Shown here: piece by piece, positions 7,546-16,114 of the stretch
Position numbering within the stretch: position 1 is the first letter of the stretch
Layout: every line of letters starts with the position of its first letter
Program-made: the position numbers and the translations under genes
Assembly: GCF_019061305.1 (NCBI RefSeq)
Contig: NZ_JAHQZT010000009.1
Location: 1-64,000, forward strand
Reading direction: 5' to 3'
DNA length: 64,000 nt
Source: Marinobacterium weihaiense
Lineage (GTDB): Bacteria; Pseudomonadota; Gammaproteobacteria; Pseudomonadales; Balneatricaceae
Notes under the pieces: generated by a model
Seen by the model: the letters and a program-made list of their open reading frames with translations, nothing else
Databases searched by the model: none
Told to the model about the DNA's origin: nothing

Positions 7546-8121
7546 ATGCTCAAACGCCCCCTGATCGCTGTCGTGCTGGCATCCACACTGCTGTCGGGCT
7601 GCTCCAGCCTGATCAGTGCCAGCCGTGAAGAACCCATCCAGGAAGACCAGGGCAGCCGCACCTGGGGCCGTTACCTGGAAGACGAGTCCATCGAAACCAA
7701 GACCCTGGTGAACATCAGTAAGGGCTCTCAGGCTCTGGCTCAGTCACACATCAATGTGGTCAGCTACAATGGTCAGGTACTGCTGATAGGCCAGGTCCCG
7801 GACGAGAACATCAAGCGTGAGGCCTCCGAGATTGCTCGCCAGGTGCGGCATGTTCGCAAGGTGCACAACGAGCTGGAGATTGCCGGCCCCACATCAACCA
7901 TCGTGCGCAGCAACGATGTCTACCTGACCAGCCGCATCAAGGTGCAAATGCTGGCCGATAAGCGCGTTGAAGGCGGGCGCATCAAGGTGGTCACCGAAAA
8001 TGGCGTGGTGTATCTGATGGGCCTGGTGACACCGGCCGAAGCGGATATTGCCGTTGACATTACCCGCTCGGTTGCCGGTGTGCGCAAGATCGTCAAGGTT
8101 TTCGAATATATCGGTGCCTGA
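7546..8121 (+). CDS. dolP: BON-domain outer-membrane lipoprotein DolP (YraP)
   Basis: A 191-residue lipoprotein supporting outer-membrane integrity and septal amidase activation in related bacteria. The signal peptide ends in the lipobox LLSGC (Cys about residue 19). Two BON domains follow: the first around residues 45-115 (INVVSYNGQVLLIGQVPDE) and the second around 120-190 (RIKVVTENGVVYLMGLV). The gene starts 5 bp after diaA and is probably co-transcribed with it. Confidence 0.93.
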   Translation: MLKRPLIAVVLASTLLSGCSSLISASREEPIQEDQGSRTWGRYLEDESIETKTLVNISKGSQALAQSHINVVSYNGQVLLIGQVPDENIKREASEIARQVRHVRKVHNELEIAGPTSTIVRSNDVYLTSRIKVQMLADKRVEGGRIKVVTENGVVYLMGLVTPAEADIAVDITRSVAGVRKIVKVFEYIGA

Positions 8122-8146
8122 CAAGCAGCGCCTGCTGCCTGTCAGG
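8117..8146. terminator. Stem-loop between convergent dolP and sspB
   Basis: CCTGACA (8117-8123) pairs with TGTCAGG (8140-8146), enclosing AGCAG/CTGCT. It overlaps the end of dolP and lies just before the sspB stop. No clear T tract follows, so termination is plausible rather than shown. Confidence 0.4.
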
Positions 8147-8157
8147 CTGCAGACAGC

Positions 8158-8625
8158 TTACTTGACGACCCGCAGTGACGGTTTGCCCTTGCTTTTCGGG
8201 CGCGGCGCTTCTGCCGCCTCTTCCGGGTCCATATCCTGCGGGTCTACTGCTTCCAGCACCGGTGGCTGCTCTGCCTGCTCAGCCTGCTGCAACAGCTCCT
8301 CGACACCGGGCTCCATGCCAAAGCCCATGCCCATGCCATTCTCCCGCGTGAAGATAGCCAGTACCGCCACCATCGGCGCATAGACGTTCATCGGCACGCC
8401 GCCAAAGCGCGCGCTGAAACTGATACCCTGATCATCGATCAGCAGCCCCTGCACGGCGCCCGGGGCAATGTTGAGCGTGATTTGTCCGTCTTGTATAAAC
8501 TGTTCCGGCACCTGCACACCCTGCAATGTGGCATCGACAGCGATGTGGGGCGTCATGTTGTTATCCAGCACCCACTCGTAGAGGGCGCGCAACAAATAGG
8601 GACGGCTGGGTTTGATTTCGCTCAT
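8158..8625 (-). CDS. sspB: ClpXP protease specificity-enhancing factor SspB
   Basis: Adaptor that binds ssrA-tagged proteins and delivers them to ClpXP. The start at 8625 (155 residues) has AGGAG upstream; the frame is open further but without a ribosome-binding site. The N-terminal substrate-binding fold is recognisable from SRPYLLRALYEWVLDN, TPHI and FSARFGGVPMNVYAP. A Glu/Asp/Pro-rich linker follows, and the C-terminal KGKPSLRVVK is the ClpX-docking tail. It follows sspA on the same strand, as usual. Confidence 0.95.
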   Translation of the reverse strand: MSEIKPSRPYLLRALYEWVLDNNMTPHIAVDATLQGVQVPEQFIQDGQITLNIAPGAVQGLLIDDQGISFSARFGGVPMNVYAPMVAVLAIFTRENGMGMGFGMEPGVEELLQQAEQAEQPPVLEAVDPQDMDPEEAAEAPRPKSKGKPSLRVVK

Positions 8626-8743
8626 GACAACTCCTGGTTGGTGCGAGTTCAGGCTTCCCTGCGACGCAGCATGTACATCCTGTATATAAAAAAGGGATGA
8701 AGTTGCCTCCATCCCCGGTCGTTCTGCATCATGCTACTGATGC

Positions 8744-9376
8744 TCAGTCGCGCAGCTCTCGCTCGTACTCGGACAGGCTGGCCTGGAAGGATTCACGCTC
8801 GAACAGGCGCTGCATGTACTCCTGCAACGGCTTGGTCTGCGCGTCCGGCAGCTCGATTTCCAGCTGCGGCAGACGCCACAGGATTGGAGCCAGACAGCAG
8901 TCTACCAGAGTAAATTCGTCACTCATGAAGAACGGCTTTTCGGCAAAGATTGGTGATACCGCTACCAGACTGTCGCTCAGCTCCTTACGGGCCTGATCCA
9001 GTTCGGCTTCGGTACCCTCATCCGCCAGAATGCGATCAACCAGCACACACCAATCACGCTGGATGCGGTGCATGTACAGACGGCTCTCAGCACGGGCAAC
9101 CGGGTAGACCGGCAACAGGGGCGGATGCGGGAAACGCTCGTCGAGGTATTCCATCATCACATTCGGCTCGTACAACACCAAATCCCGATCCAGCAGGGTC
9201 GGAAGCGTGTTGTAGGGGTTCTGCGCTGCCACGTCCTCCGGCAGCTCGCTGGCTTTACACTCGACAATATCAACTGCCACGCCCTTTTCACAGAGCACGA
9301 TGCGCACCCGGTGACTGTAATGGTCGGAACCATCCGAATAAAAGGTCATGGAAGAACGCTTGGCCACTACGCCCAT
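8744..9376 (-). CDS. sspA: Stringent starvation protein A (GST-fold)
   Basis: A 210-residue glutathione-S-transferase-fold protein that binds RNA polymerase and modulates transcription under starvation. The N-terminal thioredoxin-like half shows [13 protein letters not shown] and [31 protein letters not shown]. The helical C-terminal half contains [21 protein letters not shown]. Typical SspA lacks GST catalytic activity. The start is the ATG at 9376, although a shorter start at MTFYSDG is possible. It is followed by sspB. Confidence 0.94.
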   Translation of the reverse strand: MGVVAKRSSMTFYSDGSDHYSHRVRIVLCEKGVAVDIVECKASELPEDVAAQNPYNTLPTLLDRDLVLYEPNVMMEYLDERFPHPPLLPVYPVARAESRLYMHRIQRDWCVLVDRILADEGTEAELDQARKELSDSLVAVSPIFAEKPFFMSDEFTLVDCCLAPILWRLPQLEIELPDAQTKPLQEYMQRLFERESFQASLSEYERELRD

Positions 9377-9411
9377 CGAACTATCCCCATCAAAAATTTG
9401 CTGCTGAAAAC

Positions 9412-9443
9412 AAAAAAACCTACGCGACCTTGCGGCCGCGTAG
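9412..9443 (-). terminator. Rho-independent terminator of petABC
   Basis: On the minus strand CTACGCG (9443-9437) pairs with CGCGTAG (9426-9420), followed by a run of seven T (9418-9412). It sits just after the petC stop and before sspA. Confidence 0.8.
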
Positions 9444-9468
9444 TCTCGGACTCATCACCCGATGGCTA

Positions 9469-10239
9469 TCAGTGTACGTCTTTCCAGAACTCTTTCTTCA
9501 GAGCAAAGGCAAACACGAACAGGATGGCCAGGAAAATCAGAACCTTGGTACCCAGACGCTCAGACTCGAGACGTGAAGGCTCACCCATATAGGTCATGAA
9601 ATTCACCAGATCGTAGATGGTCTGGTCAAACTCTTCCGGAGTCTGGCTGCCGGCTTCCTGCACCTTCAGGCAGCCGCCCATGGTCTTGCCGGTCAGCGGG
9701 TCGATCTCTTCGCTGCCACCGTGAGCCAGCTCTTCCGGTGTACAGTAATTGACCACCTTGCCCTGCAGATCTTCCAGCACATTAGGCATACCCACGTCCG
9801 GGAACACGGCGTTGTTCACGCCCCAGGGACGGTTTTCGTCCTTGTAGAAGCTGCGCAGGTAAGTATAGACCCAGTCAGAACCACGTAGACGCGACTCCAG
9901 AGTCAAGTCGGGCGGCGGCGCACCGAACCAGCCTGCAGCATCTTCCTTGGCCATAGCGCTCTTCATGTGATCGCCGATCTTGGTATTCGGATCGAAAATC
10001 AGGTATTGCTCGACCAGCTCATTCGGCATTTCCAAGTCCTGAGCGGCACGCTCAAAACGCTGGTAACCGGCTTCGTGACAGCCCATGCAGCGGTTGACGA
10101 ATGTCTGCATGCCCCGCTGCAGTGAAGCCTTGTCAGTCAGATCGACATCAATCGAATCCAGCGGCACTCCAGCGCCGCCGGCGGCACTGGCTGTCATCGG
10201 AGCCAGCGCCATCATCAGTGTGATAAGGAACTTTTTCAT
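9469..10239 (-). CDS. petC: Cytochrome c1 of the bc1 complex
   Basis: Heme c subunit of ubiquinol-cytochrome c reductase, facing the periplasm. The product is 256 residues. A Sec signal peptide (residues 1-20, ending TASAA) precedes the heme-binding Cys51-x-x-Cys54-His55. A C-terminal membrane anchor is visible near residues 233-250 (LGTKVLIFLAILFVFAFALKK pattern). The start overlaps the petB stop by one base (TAATG), so translation is coupled. Confidence 0.96.
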   Translation of the reverse strand: MKKFLITLMMALAPMTASAAGGAGVPLDSIDVDLTDKASLQRGMQTFVNRCMGCHEAGYQRFERAAQDLEMPNELVEQYLIFDPNTKIGDHMKSAMAKEDAAGWFGAPPPDLTLESRLRGSDWVYTYLRSFYKDENRPWGVNNAVFPDVGMPNVLEDLQGKVVNYCTPEELAHGGSEEIDPLTGKTMGGCLKVQEAGSQTPEEFDQTIYDLVNFMTYMGEPSRLESERLGTKVLIFLAILFVFAFALKKEFWKDVH

Positions 10240-11495
10240 TAGCCTGTAACCCTTTCCGGAACCGGTTTAGTGCGCTCCATGCGTGTGTAGAACGGCATCA
10301 GCAGGAAGAATGCGAAGTACAGCGCGGTACACAGCTGAGACAGCATGGTACGGCCTTCAGTTGCCGGCAGAACACCCAACACACCCAGAATCACGAAGCT
10401 TACAATGAAGATCAGCAGTGCGATCTTGCTCAGCCAGCCCTTGTAACGGATGGAGCGGACCGGGCTGCGATCCAGCCAAGGCAGTACGAACAGGATGGCA
10501 ATGGCAGCACCCATGACGACAACACCCCAGAACTTCGCATCCAAACCGAACATCGGGAAAGTAATCGCACGCAGCATCGCGTAGAACGGCGTGAAGTACC
10601 AGACCGGTGCAATGTGGTCAGGTGTTTTCAGCGCGTTTGCCGGTTCGAAGTTAGGCTTCTCGAGGAAGTAGCCGCCGCCCTCAGGGAAGAAGAACACCAC
10701 GGTGCAGAATACGAACAGGAAGACCACAACACCTACAATGTCTTTCACGGTGTAATACGGATGGAACGGAATGCCATCCAGCGGTACGCCGTTTTCGTCT
10801 TTCTTGTCCTTGATCTCGATACCATCCGGGTTGTTGGAACCCACTTCGTGCAGCGCGATGATGTGCAGGACAACCAGCGCCAGGATCACGATCGGCAACG
10901 CGATAACGTGCAGCGCAAAGAAGCGGTTCAGTGTAATGCCAGAGATCAGGAAGTCACCACGGATCCACTGCTGCAGATCGGGACCAATCACGGGGATTGC
11001 ACCAAACAGGGAGATGATGACCTGGGCACCCCAGTAGGACATCTGGCCCCACGGCAGCAGGTAGCCCATGAAGGCTTCGGCCATCAGTGCCAGATAGATG
11101 GTCATGCCGAAGATCCATACCAGCTCGCGTGGCTTGCGGTAGGAACCGTACATGATGCCACGCAACATGTGCAGGTACACCACCACGAAGAAGGCAGAGG
11201 CACCGGTAGAGTGCAGATAGCGCAGTAACCAGCCATATTCCACATCACGCATGATGTATTCGATGGACGCGAACGCACCTTCGGCGCTCGGGTTGTAGCT
11301 CATGGTCAGCCAGATACCGGTCAGGATCTGGTTAACCAGCACCAACAGTGCCAGAGAGCCGAAGAAGTACCAGAAGTTGAAGTTCTTCGGTGCGTAGTAT
11401 TTCGACAGATGGTCTTCCCACATGGCAGTTGCCGGGAAGCGGTCGTCAATCCAGCCCATCAGGCCCGGATTACCTTTATTGCGTGTACCAGCCAT
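10239..11495 (-). CDS. petB: Cytochrome b of the bc1 complex
   Basis: A 418-residue integral membrane subunit carrying both b hemes and the quinone sites. Paired histidines appear in the second helix (LLRYLHSTGASAFFVVVYLH) and the fourth helix (ALHVIALPIVILALVVLHI). The PVWYFTPFYAMLRA segment, cytochrome b's PEW-like Qo motif, is present as APVWYF. Multiple hydrophobic helices span the protein. It overlaps both petA and petC by one base, giving a tightly coupled petA-petB-petC operon. Confidence 0.96.
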   Translation of the reverse strand: MAGTRNKGNPGLMGWIDDRFPATAMWEDHLSKYYAPKNFNFWYFFGSLALLVLVNQILTGIWLTMSYNPSAEGAFASIEYIMRDVEYGWLLRYLHSTGASAFFVVVYLHMLRGIMYGSYRKPRELVWIFGMTIYLALMAEAFMGYLLPWGQMSYWGAQVIISLFGAIPVIGPDLQQWIRGDFLISGITLNRFFALHVIALPIVILALVVLHIIALHEVGSNNPDGIEIKDKKDENGVPLDGIPFHPYYTVKDIVGVVVFLFVFCTVVFFFPEGGGYFLEKPNFEPANALKTPDHIAPVWYFTPFYAMLRAITFPMFGLDAKFWGVVVMGAAIAILFVLPWLDRSPVRSIRYKGWLSKIALLIFIVSFVILGVLGVLPATEGRTMLSQLCTALYFAFFLLMPFYTRMERTKPVPERVTG

Positions 11496-12100
11496 TATGC
11501 AGTCTCCGGATCAACACCGATAACCAGTGTGTTGTCATCTTCATACGAATGCGGCGGAATGACCAGGTTGGTCGGCGCCGGTACAGACTTGTACACGCGA
11601 CCGGACAGGTCAAAGCGCGAGCCGTGACAAGGGCAGAAGAAGCCACCCAGCCATTCCGGACCCAGATCTTCTGGCGCCACTTCCGGGCGATAAGTCGGTG
11701 AGCAACCCAAATGAGTACAAATACCCACCATAACGGCGTATTCGGGGCGCACTGCACGCGCAGCGTTCTTCGGAATGTAATCCGGCTGCTGCGGCTTTTC
11801 AGACATCGGATCAGCCAGACGTTCGTTCAGCTTCTCCAGGTTGGCCAGTGCCTCTTCTCCACGACGGACAACCCACACCGGCTTGCCACGCCACTCAACG
11901 GTCATCTGCTGACCTGGCTCCAGCTTGCTGACATCCGCCTTTGCAGGTGCACCTGCGGCTTTCGCCTTGGCACTCGGATTCCAGGAAGCCACGAACGGGA
12001 CGGCCGCTCCTACAGCACCCACTGCACCTACTGCAGATGTGGCACCGATCAGGAGACGACGTCGACCCTTATTCACGCCGTCATTGCTCATTAACTTCAT
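11495..12100 (-). CDS. petA: Rieske iron-sulfur protein of the bc1 complex
   Basis: A 201-residue 2Fe-2S subunit. A Tat-type twin-arginine motif (GRRRLLIG, residues 12-19) and a hydrophobic segment form the uncleaved anchor. Cluster ligands are in CTHLGC (128-133) and CPCHG (156-160). The start at 12100 could alternatively be the Met at residue 4. First gene of the petABC operon. Confidence 0.96.
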   Translation of the reverse strand: MKLMSNDGVNKGRRRLLIGATSAVGAVGAVGAAVPFVASWNPSAKAKAAGAPAKADVSKLEPGQQMTVEWRGKPVWVVRRGEEALANLEKLNERLADPMSEKPQQPDYIPKNAARAVRPEYAVMVGICTHLGCSPTYRPEVAPEDLGPEWLGGFFCPCHGSRFDLSGRVYKSVPAPTNLVIPPHSYEDDNTLVIGVDPETA

Positions 12101-12285
12101 CTCCCCTCAATCGATCTGCCGCCCCTTGTACGAGCACAATAAGCTGACAGGTCGCTCAGTCATGAAAAAACACAAAATCGGTTTGTTCAAATGCGCCGAA
12201 TGTTAATGAAAATACCCTTTTTTTACAAGGTAAAAAGCCCCCGCCATTAGGCGAACACGCTTTTCATTGACATGGCGCTAAAACG

Positions 12286-12316
12286 AAAAAAGCCCACAAC
12301 CACAAGGGTTGCAGGC
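12286..12316 (-). terminator. Terminator of rplM-rpsI
   Basis: On the minus strand the sequence at 12316-12307 pairs imperfectly (8 of 10) with 12301-12292. It is followed by six T (12291-12286). It lies downstream of rpsI and upstream of the petA promoter region. The remaining 12101-12285 stretch holds no gene and should contain the petA promoter. Confidence 0.7.
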
Positions 12317-12353
12317 TTTTCTGAATCGCCATGAGCGGCAATGCCGCCAGCAA

Positions 12354-12746
12354 TTAACGCTTGGAGAACTGCGGACGCTTACGTGCTTTGCGCAGACCCA
12401 CTTTCTTACGCTCAACCATACGAGCGTCACGGGTAACGTAACCCGCTTCACGCAGCGCACCACGCAGGGTTTCGTCGTATTCCATCAGGGCACGCGTGAT
12501 GCCGTGACGAATCGCGCCAGCCTGGCCGAAGCCACCGCCACCCTTCACTGTGATGTGTGCATCGAACTTCTCAACATTGTCGGTCAGTTCCAGCGGCTGC
12601 ATGACGATCATGCGCGCGGTAACGCGACCGAAGTACTCTTCGAGAGTACGGTTGTTGATGGTGATCTTACCAGTACCCGGGCGCAGGAACACACGAGCAG
12701 TAGAGGTTTTGCGACGGCCGGTACCGTAATACTGAGTAGTAGACAT
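12354..12746 (-). CDS. rpsI: 30S ribosomal protein S9
   Basis: A 130-residue small-subunit protein. The N-terminal [20 protein letters not shown] and the C-terminal [17 protein letters not shown] are diagnostic; the basic tail reaches the P-site tRNA. It follows rplM by 13 bp in the universal rplM-rpsI operon. Confidence 0.98.
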   Translation of the reverse strand: MSTTQYYGTGRRKTSTARVFLRPGTGKITINNRTLEEYFGRVTARMIVMQPLELTDNVEKFDAHITVKGGGGFGQAGAIRHGITRALMEYDETLRGALREAGYVTRDARMVERKKVGLRKARKRPQFSKR

Positions 12747-12759
12747 TTTCGCCTTCCCC

Positions 12760-13188
12760 TTAGATGTTCAGTTCTTTCGGCTGCTGAGCCTGGTGCGGAT
12801 GTTCGGCACCAGCGTAGACCTTCAGCTTGGTGTACATGGCACGACCCAGCGGGCCTTTCGGCAGCATGCCCTTGACGGCCAGCTCGATGGTGCGCTCAGG
12901 GAAGGTCTGTACCATCTTGTTGAAGTTTGCTTCCTTCAGGCCACCCGGAAAACCGGAATGACGATAGTACATCTTGTCGTTGCGCTTGTTGCCGGTCACG
13001 TTTACTTTCTCGGCGTTTACAACAACGATGTAGTCACCGGTATCAACGTGCGGAGTGTATTCCGGCTTGTGCTTGCCACGCAGACGGCGGGCAATTTCAG
13101 TAGCCAGACGACCCAGAGTTTTACCTTCTGCGTCGACAACATACCAGTCGCGTTTTACTTCGGCCGGCTTGGCGGTAAAAGTAGTCAT
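12760..13188 (-). CDS. rplM: 50S ribosomal protein L13
   Basis: A 142-residue early-assembly large-subunit protein. [31 protein letters not shown] and [20 protein letters not shown] are family signatures. It starts the rplM-rpsI operon, with an AGG-type ribosome-binding site just upstream. Confidence 0.98.
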   Translation of the reverse strand: MTTFTAKPAEVKRDWYVVDAEGKTLGRLATEIARRLRGKHKPEYTPHVDTGDYIVVVNAEKVNVTGNKRNDKMYYRHSGFPGGLKEANFNKMVQTFPERTIELAVKGMLPKGPLGRAMYTKLKVYAGAEHPHQAQQPKELNI

Positions 13189-13306
13189 GGAGGTTTCACC
13201 TTACAATTTAAGTCTCGAATCGAAGATTCCGACTTACCTTATAGTTATTGGTTAGCGCATGGCACTAACGTACACTTTTTCGGCACCCTGCAATCAGGGA
13301 GCGCGC

Positions 13307-13335
13307 ATTATACCTGCGCACCCGCCCTCTGAGAA
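13307..13335 (-). promoter_or_regulatory. rplM promoter
   Basis: A perfect TATAAT (13312-13307 on the minus strand) lies 17 bp from a weak -35, TTCTCA (13335-13330). This leaves a leader of about 110 nt before rplM. The leader could hold the ribosomal-protein feedback site, but I did not resolve its structure. Confidence 0.6.
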
Positions 13336-13350
13336 GAGCTAAATGTATTT

Positions 13351-14460
13351 TCAGCCGGCGCGGTGCTCGCGTGCCAGATACTCGTGCGACTGCATCTCCA
13401 GCAAACGGCTCTGGGTGCGCTCGATCTCGAAGTTCAGGCGTCCTTCCGTGTAGATCTCGTGGATCGGCACTTCAGCAGAGATGATCAGCTTGACGCCGGA
13501 GTCGTAAAACTCGTCGACCAGGTTGATGAAGCGGCGCGCCGCATCGTCATTCTTCAACCCCATCTGCGGCACGTTACTCAACAACACGGCATGATAGATC
13601 TTGCCCAACTCGATATAGTCATTCTGAGAGCGTGCACCGAGGCAAAGATCATCAAAATTGAACCAGGCCACGTCCTCACAGATACGACGCGCCTGAATCG
13701 TGCGGTTATTGATTTCCACCTGGGCATTGACTTGCTCTTCTTCCAGATCCGGCGCCAGGCTTTCAAAGCTCTGCGCCAAACTCTGATCCGCCGCATCGTC
13801 CAGCGGCCAGTGATACAGCTCGGCCTGTTCCAGGGTGCGCAGACGGTAATCCACGCCACCGTCCACGTTGACCACTTCAGTGTATTGTTTCAGCATGTCG
13901 ATCGCTGGCAGGAAGCGCTGACGTTGCAGGCCGTCTTTGTACAAACCATCAGGCACAATATTGGATGTGGCCACCAGCGAGACGCCGTTGCTGAACAGCT
14001 CCTGCATCAGGCCGCCAAGAATCATCGCATCGGTGATATCGGAGACGAAGAACTCATCGAAACAGATGATGCGCGCCTCTTCGGCGTACTTGCGACCGAT
14101 CTCCACCAGCGGATTCTTGGTGCCATCCAGCACCTTGAGCTCGGCGTGAACACGCTGCATGAAACGGTGGAAGTGGGTCCGCATCTTGCGCTCGAACGGC
14201 AGACTGTCGTAGAAGGTATCCATTAGATAAGTCTTGCCACGCCCCACGCCTCCCCAGAAGTACAACCCTGTGACCGGCTCCTGCTTCTGGCGTTTGAGCT
14301 TGCCGCCCAGGCGCTGCATCAGGCCGGGCTTGGGTGCACGCTCCGCTGCGACCAAGTCATCATACAGGCGCTGCAAATGCCCTACCGCCATTTCCTGGGT
14401 CGGATCATATGAGAAGTCATCACGTTTCAGATCCTGCTGGTAACGTTCAAGCGGAGTCAT
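13351..14460 (-). CDS. zapE: Cell division ATPase ZapE (AFG1 family)
   Basis: A 369-residue AFG1/ZapE AAA-type ATPase associated with the Z ring in E. coli. Walker A is GGVGRGKT (residues 70-77), Walker B is IICFDEF around residue 131, and HFHRFM follows Walker A. The gene ends just upstream of the rplM promoter on the same strand, the conserved zapE-rplM arrangement. Confidence 0.94.
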   Translation of the reverse strand: MTPLERYQQDLKRDDFSYDPTQEMAVGHLQRLYDDLVAAERAPKPGLMQRLGGKLKRQKQEPVTGLYFWGGVGRGKTYLMDTFYDSLPFERKMRTHFHRFMQRVHAELKVLDGTKNPLVEIGRKYAEEARIICFDEFFVSDITDAMILGGLMQELFSNGVSLVATSNIVPDGLYKDGLQRQRFLPAIDMLKQYTEVVNVDGGVDYRLRTLEQAELYHWPLDDAADQSLAQSFESLAPDLEEEQVNAQVEINNRTIQARRICEDVAWFNFDDLCLGARSQNDYIELGKIYHAVLLSNVPQMGLKNDDAARRFINLVDEFYDSGVKLIISAEVPIHEIYTEGRLNFEIERTQSRLLEMQSHEYLAREHRAG

Positions 14461-14582
14461 TTTCAGTCTTTACCTCTGATCGGTTTATGCACACCACAAC
14501 GGGGGCGAACTTTACTGCCGAAGCCCTCGTTGCGCAAATCCCGCCACACCGAAGCACCTCGACACAGGGTCAGATCAGGGCA

Positions 14583-15293
14583 TCAAAGCCCCAACAGCCT
14601 GACCAACACAGGCACGATAAAGGCCGTCAGCAGCCCGGTCAGCCCCATCGCAAGGCCGGCAAACGCCCCGGCAAGGGTACTGAACTCAAATGCAAAGGCG
14701 GTGCCGAAGCCGTGAGCCGACAACCCAAGAGTAAAGCCCTTGACGGCGTCATCCTCGATTTTCAGCCAACGGAACAGCGGCGGTGCGACCAGGCAGCCAA
14801 TGGCACCCGTAATCAACACCAAGCCCGCCGCCAGCGACGGGTATCCGCCGATTTTTTCGGCGATACCGATCGCAATAGGCGATGTGACCGACTTGGGCGC
14901 CAGCGACAGCAGGGTTGCTTCGGATGCGCCCAGCAACCAAGCCACGGCGATCACGGAGAGCGCAGCTGTTACGGCCCCGCAGCTGCAAGCGATCAACAGG
15001 GGCAGCAACATTTTCTTAACCCGCTCGAAGTGGTCATACAGCGGAACAGCCAAGGCTACTGTCGCCGGTCCGAGCAGGAAGTGGATGAACTGCGCCCCTT
15101 CGAAGTACGTGTTGTAGTCTGTGCCGGTCAGCTGCAACAACACGATTATCAAGGACAGCGCCACCAGCACCGGATGCAACAGCGGCGTACCGCCCACCCG
15201 CCGATTGAGCCAGCTCGTGAACAGAAAGGTGGCAATGGTCACGATGATCCACCACAGGGGTTTGGCAGCAAAGTAGACCCAGAAACTGCTCAT
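14583..15293 (-). CDS. LrgB/CidB-family membrane protein
   Basis: A 236-residue membrane protein of the LrgB family, with about seven hydrophobic helices. APKSVTSPIAIGIAEKIGG and GLSAHGFGTAFAFE are the conserved family regions. LrgAB/CidAB pairs have been linked to murein hydrolase control and to pyruvate or organic-acid export/import. The gene overlaps the LrgA-type gene by 4 bp. Substrate is unknown here. Confidence 0.9.
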   Translation of the reverse strand: MSSFWVYFAAKPLWWIIVTIATFLFTSWLNRRVGGTPLLHPVLVALSLIIVLLQLTGTDYNTYFEGAQFIHFLLGPATVALAVPLYDHFERVKKMLLPLLIACSCGAVTAALSVIAVAWLLGASEATLLSLAPKSVTSPIAIGIAEKIGGYPSLAAGLVLITGAIGCLVAPPLFRWLKIEDDAVKGFTLGLSAHGFGTAFAFEFSTLAGAFAGLAMGLTGLLTAFIVPVLVRLLGL

Positions 15294-15655
15294 GACTTGT
15301 CTCCCCGTGCACCCAGATCAAGATTGCGGGTCAGCCGCTTGAGTACCAGCGCCGTCACCAGCACTGTAACCACCGTGCTCACTACCAGTGACGTCAGGAT
15401 CACCAGCCACTCCGCCGCAATCAGCTCAGCATGTACCATGAGGCCGACACCGGCCGGGACAAACAGCAGCGCCAAATGCCGGAGCAGCCCTTCGGCAGGG
15501 GTACGAATGGTCGCCGGAACCTTGCCGTGGGCAATCAAGCCCGCCAGCAATAACACCATTCCCATGACCGGACCGGGCACTGGCAGGCCGGCTGCCAGCA
15601 CAATCCACTCTCCCAACAACTGACATACCAGCAGCAATAACAGCCCCGCCAACAT
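15290..15655 (-). CDS. LrgA/CidA-family holin-like membrane protein
   Basis: A 121-residue protein with four predicted membrane helices. The family motif region LPVPGPVMGMVLLLAGL is near residues 24-40, and LLFVPAGVGLM follows at about 64-74. It is translationally coupled to the LrgB partner (ATGA overlap). In other bacteria such pairs affect lysis, biofilm and pyruvate/lactate handling. Confidence 0.9.
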   Translation of the reverse strand: MLAGLLLLLVCQLLGEWIVLAAGLPVPGPVMGMVLLLAGLIAHGKVPATIRTPAEGLLRHLALLFVPAGVGLMVHAELIAAEWLVILTSLVVSTVVTVLVTALVLKRLTRNLDLGARGDKS

Positions 15656-15728
15656 GCTTGCCTCCTGTACTTATTGTTCTTGAAGCGGGCGAGTGTACTT
15701 ATTTTCTTAACAATTTTCTCTTCGACTC

Positions 15729-15757
15729 TTGGCAAACGCCGCCAGCCTCTCTATAAT
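15729..15757 (+). promoter_or_regulatory. tRNA-Pro operon promoter
   Basis: TTGGCA (15729-15734), a 17-bp spacer and TATAAT (15752-15757) form a near-consensus sigma-70 promoter. It is followed by a GC-rich discriminator (GCGCTCCG) of the type found at stable RNA promoters under stringent control. It lies about 70 bp upstream of the first tRNA. Confidence 0.8.
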
Positions 15758-15830
15758 GCGCTCCGTTCCTGATTGAGGGGCGTCATACGACAAACTCTTA
15801 ATCAGAACAAATACTTAGCTTCAGCTTTGT

Positions 15831-15907
15831 CGGGGTGTAGCTCAGCCTGGTAGAGCACTGTCTTCGGGAGGCAGGGGTCGTAGGTTCAAATCCTGTCACC
15901 CCGACCA
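15831..15907 (+). tRNA. tRNA-Pro (anticodon CGG), copy 1
   Basis: A 77-nt cloverleaf. The acceptor stem is CGGGGTG/CACCCCG, the D arm GCTC/GAGC, and the anticodon stem CTGTC/GGCAG with loop TTCGGGA (anticodon CGG, reading CCG). The T arm is GTAGG-TTCAAAT-CCTGT, whose outer pair is G-T. The 3' ACCA is encoded. Identical to copy 2. Confidence 0.97.
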
Positions 15908-15933
15908 CTGGCTGGAACTAAGTATCATTGCGT

Positions 15934-16010
15934 CGGGGTGTAGCTCAGCCTGGTAGAGCACTGTCTTCGGGAGGCAGGGGTCGTAGGTTCAAATCCTGTC
16001 ACCCCGACCA
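15934..16010 (+). tRNA. tRNA-Pro (anticodon CGG), copy 2
   Basis: Identical in all 77 bases to copy 1, after a 26-bp spacer. It is presumably processed from the same transcript. CCA is encoded. Confidence 0.97.
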
Positions 16011-16114
16011 ATTCTTCTTTCCCGCCTTTCTGTTTCCTTCAGTATTTTTCAACTGATCAATCCATGCGACTAAGGTAGAATGCTGCCTTTAGTTTTTACT
16101 CGTGGATTTTTGTC

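Noticed and set aside
13189-13306. Riboswitch in the rplM leader
   Set aside because: I could not match any known riboswitch consensus; a ribosomal-protein leader is more likely but its structure was not resolved.
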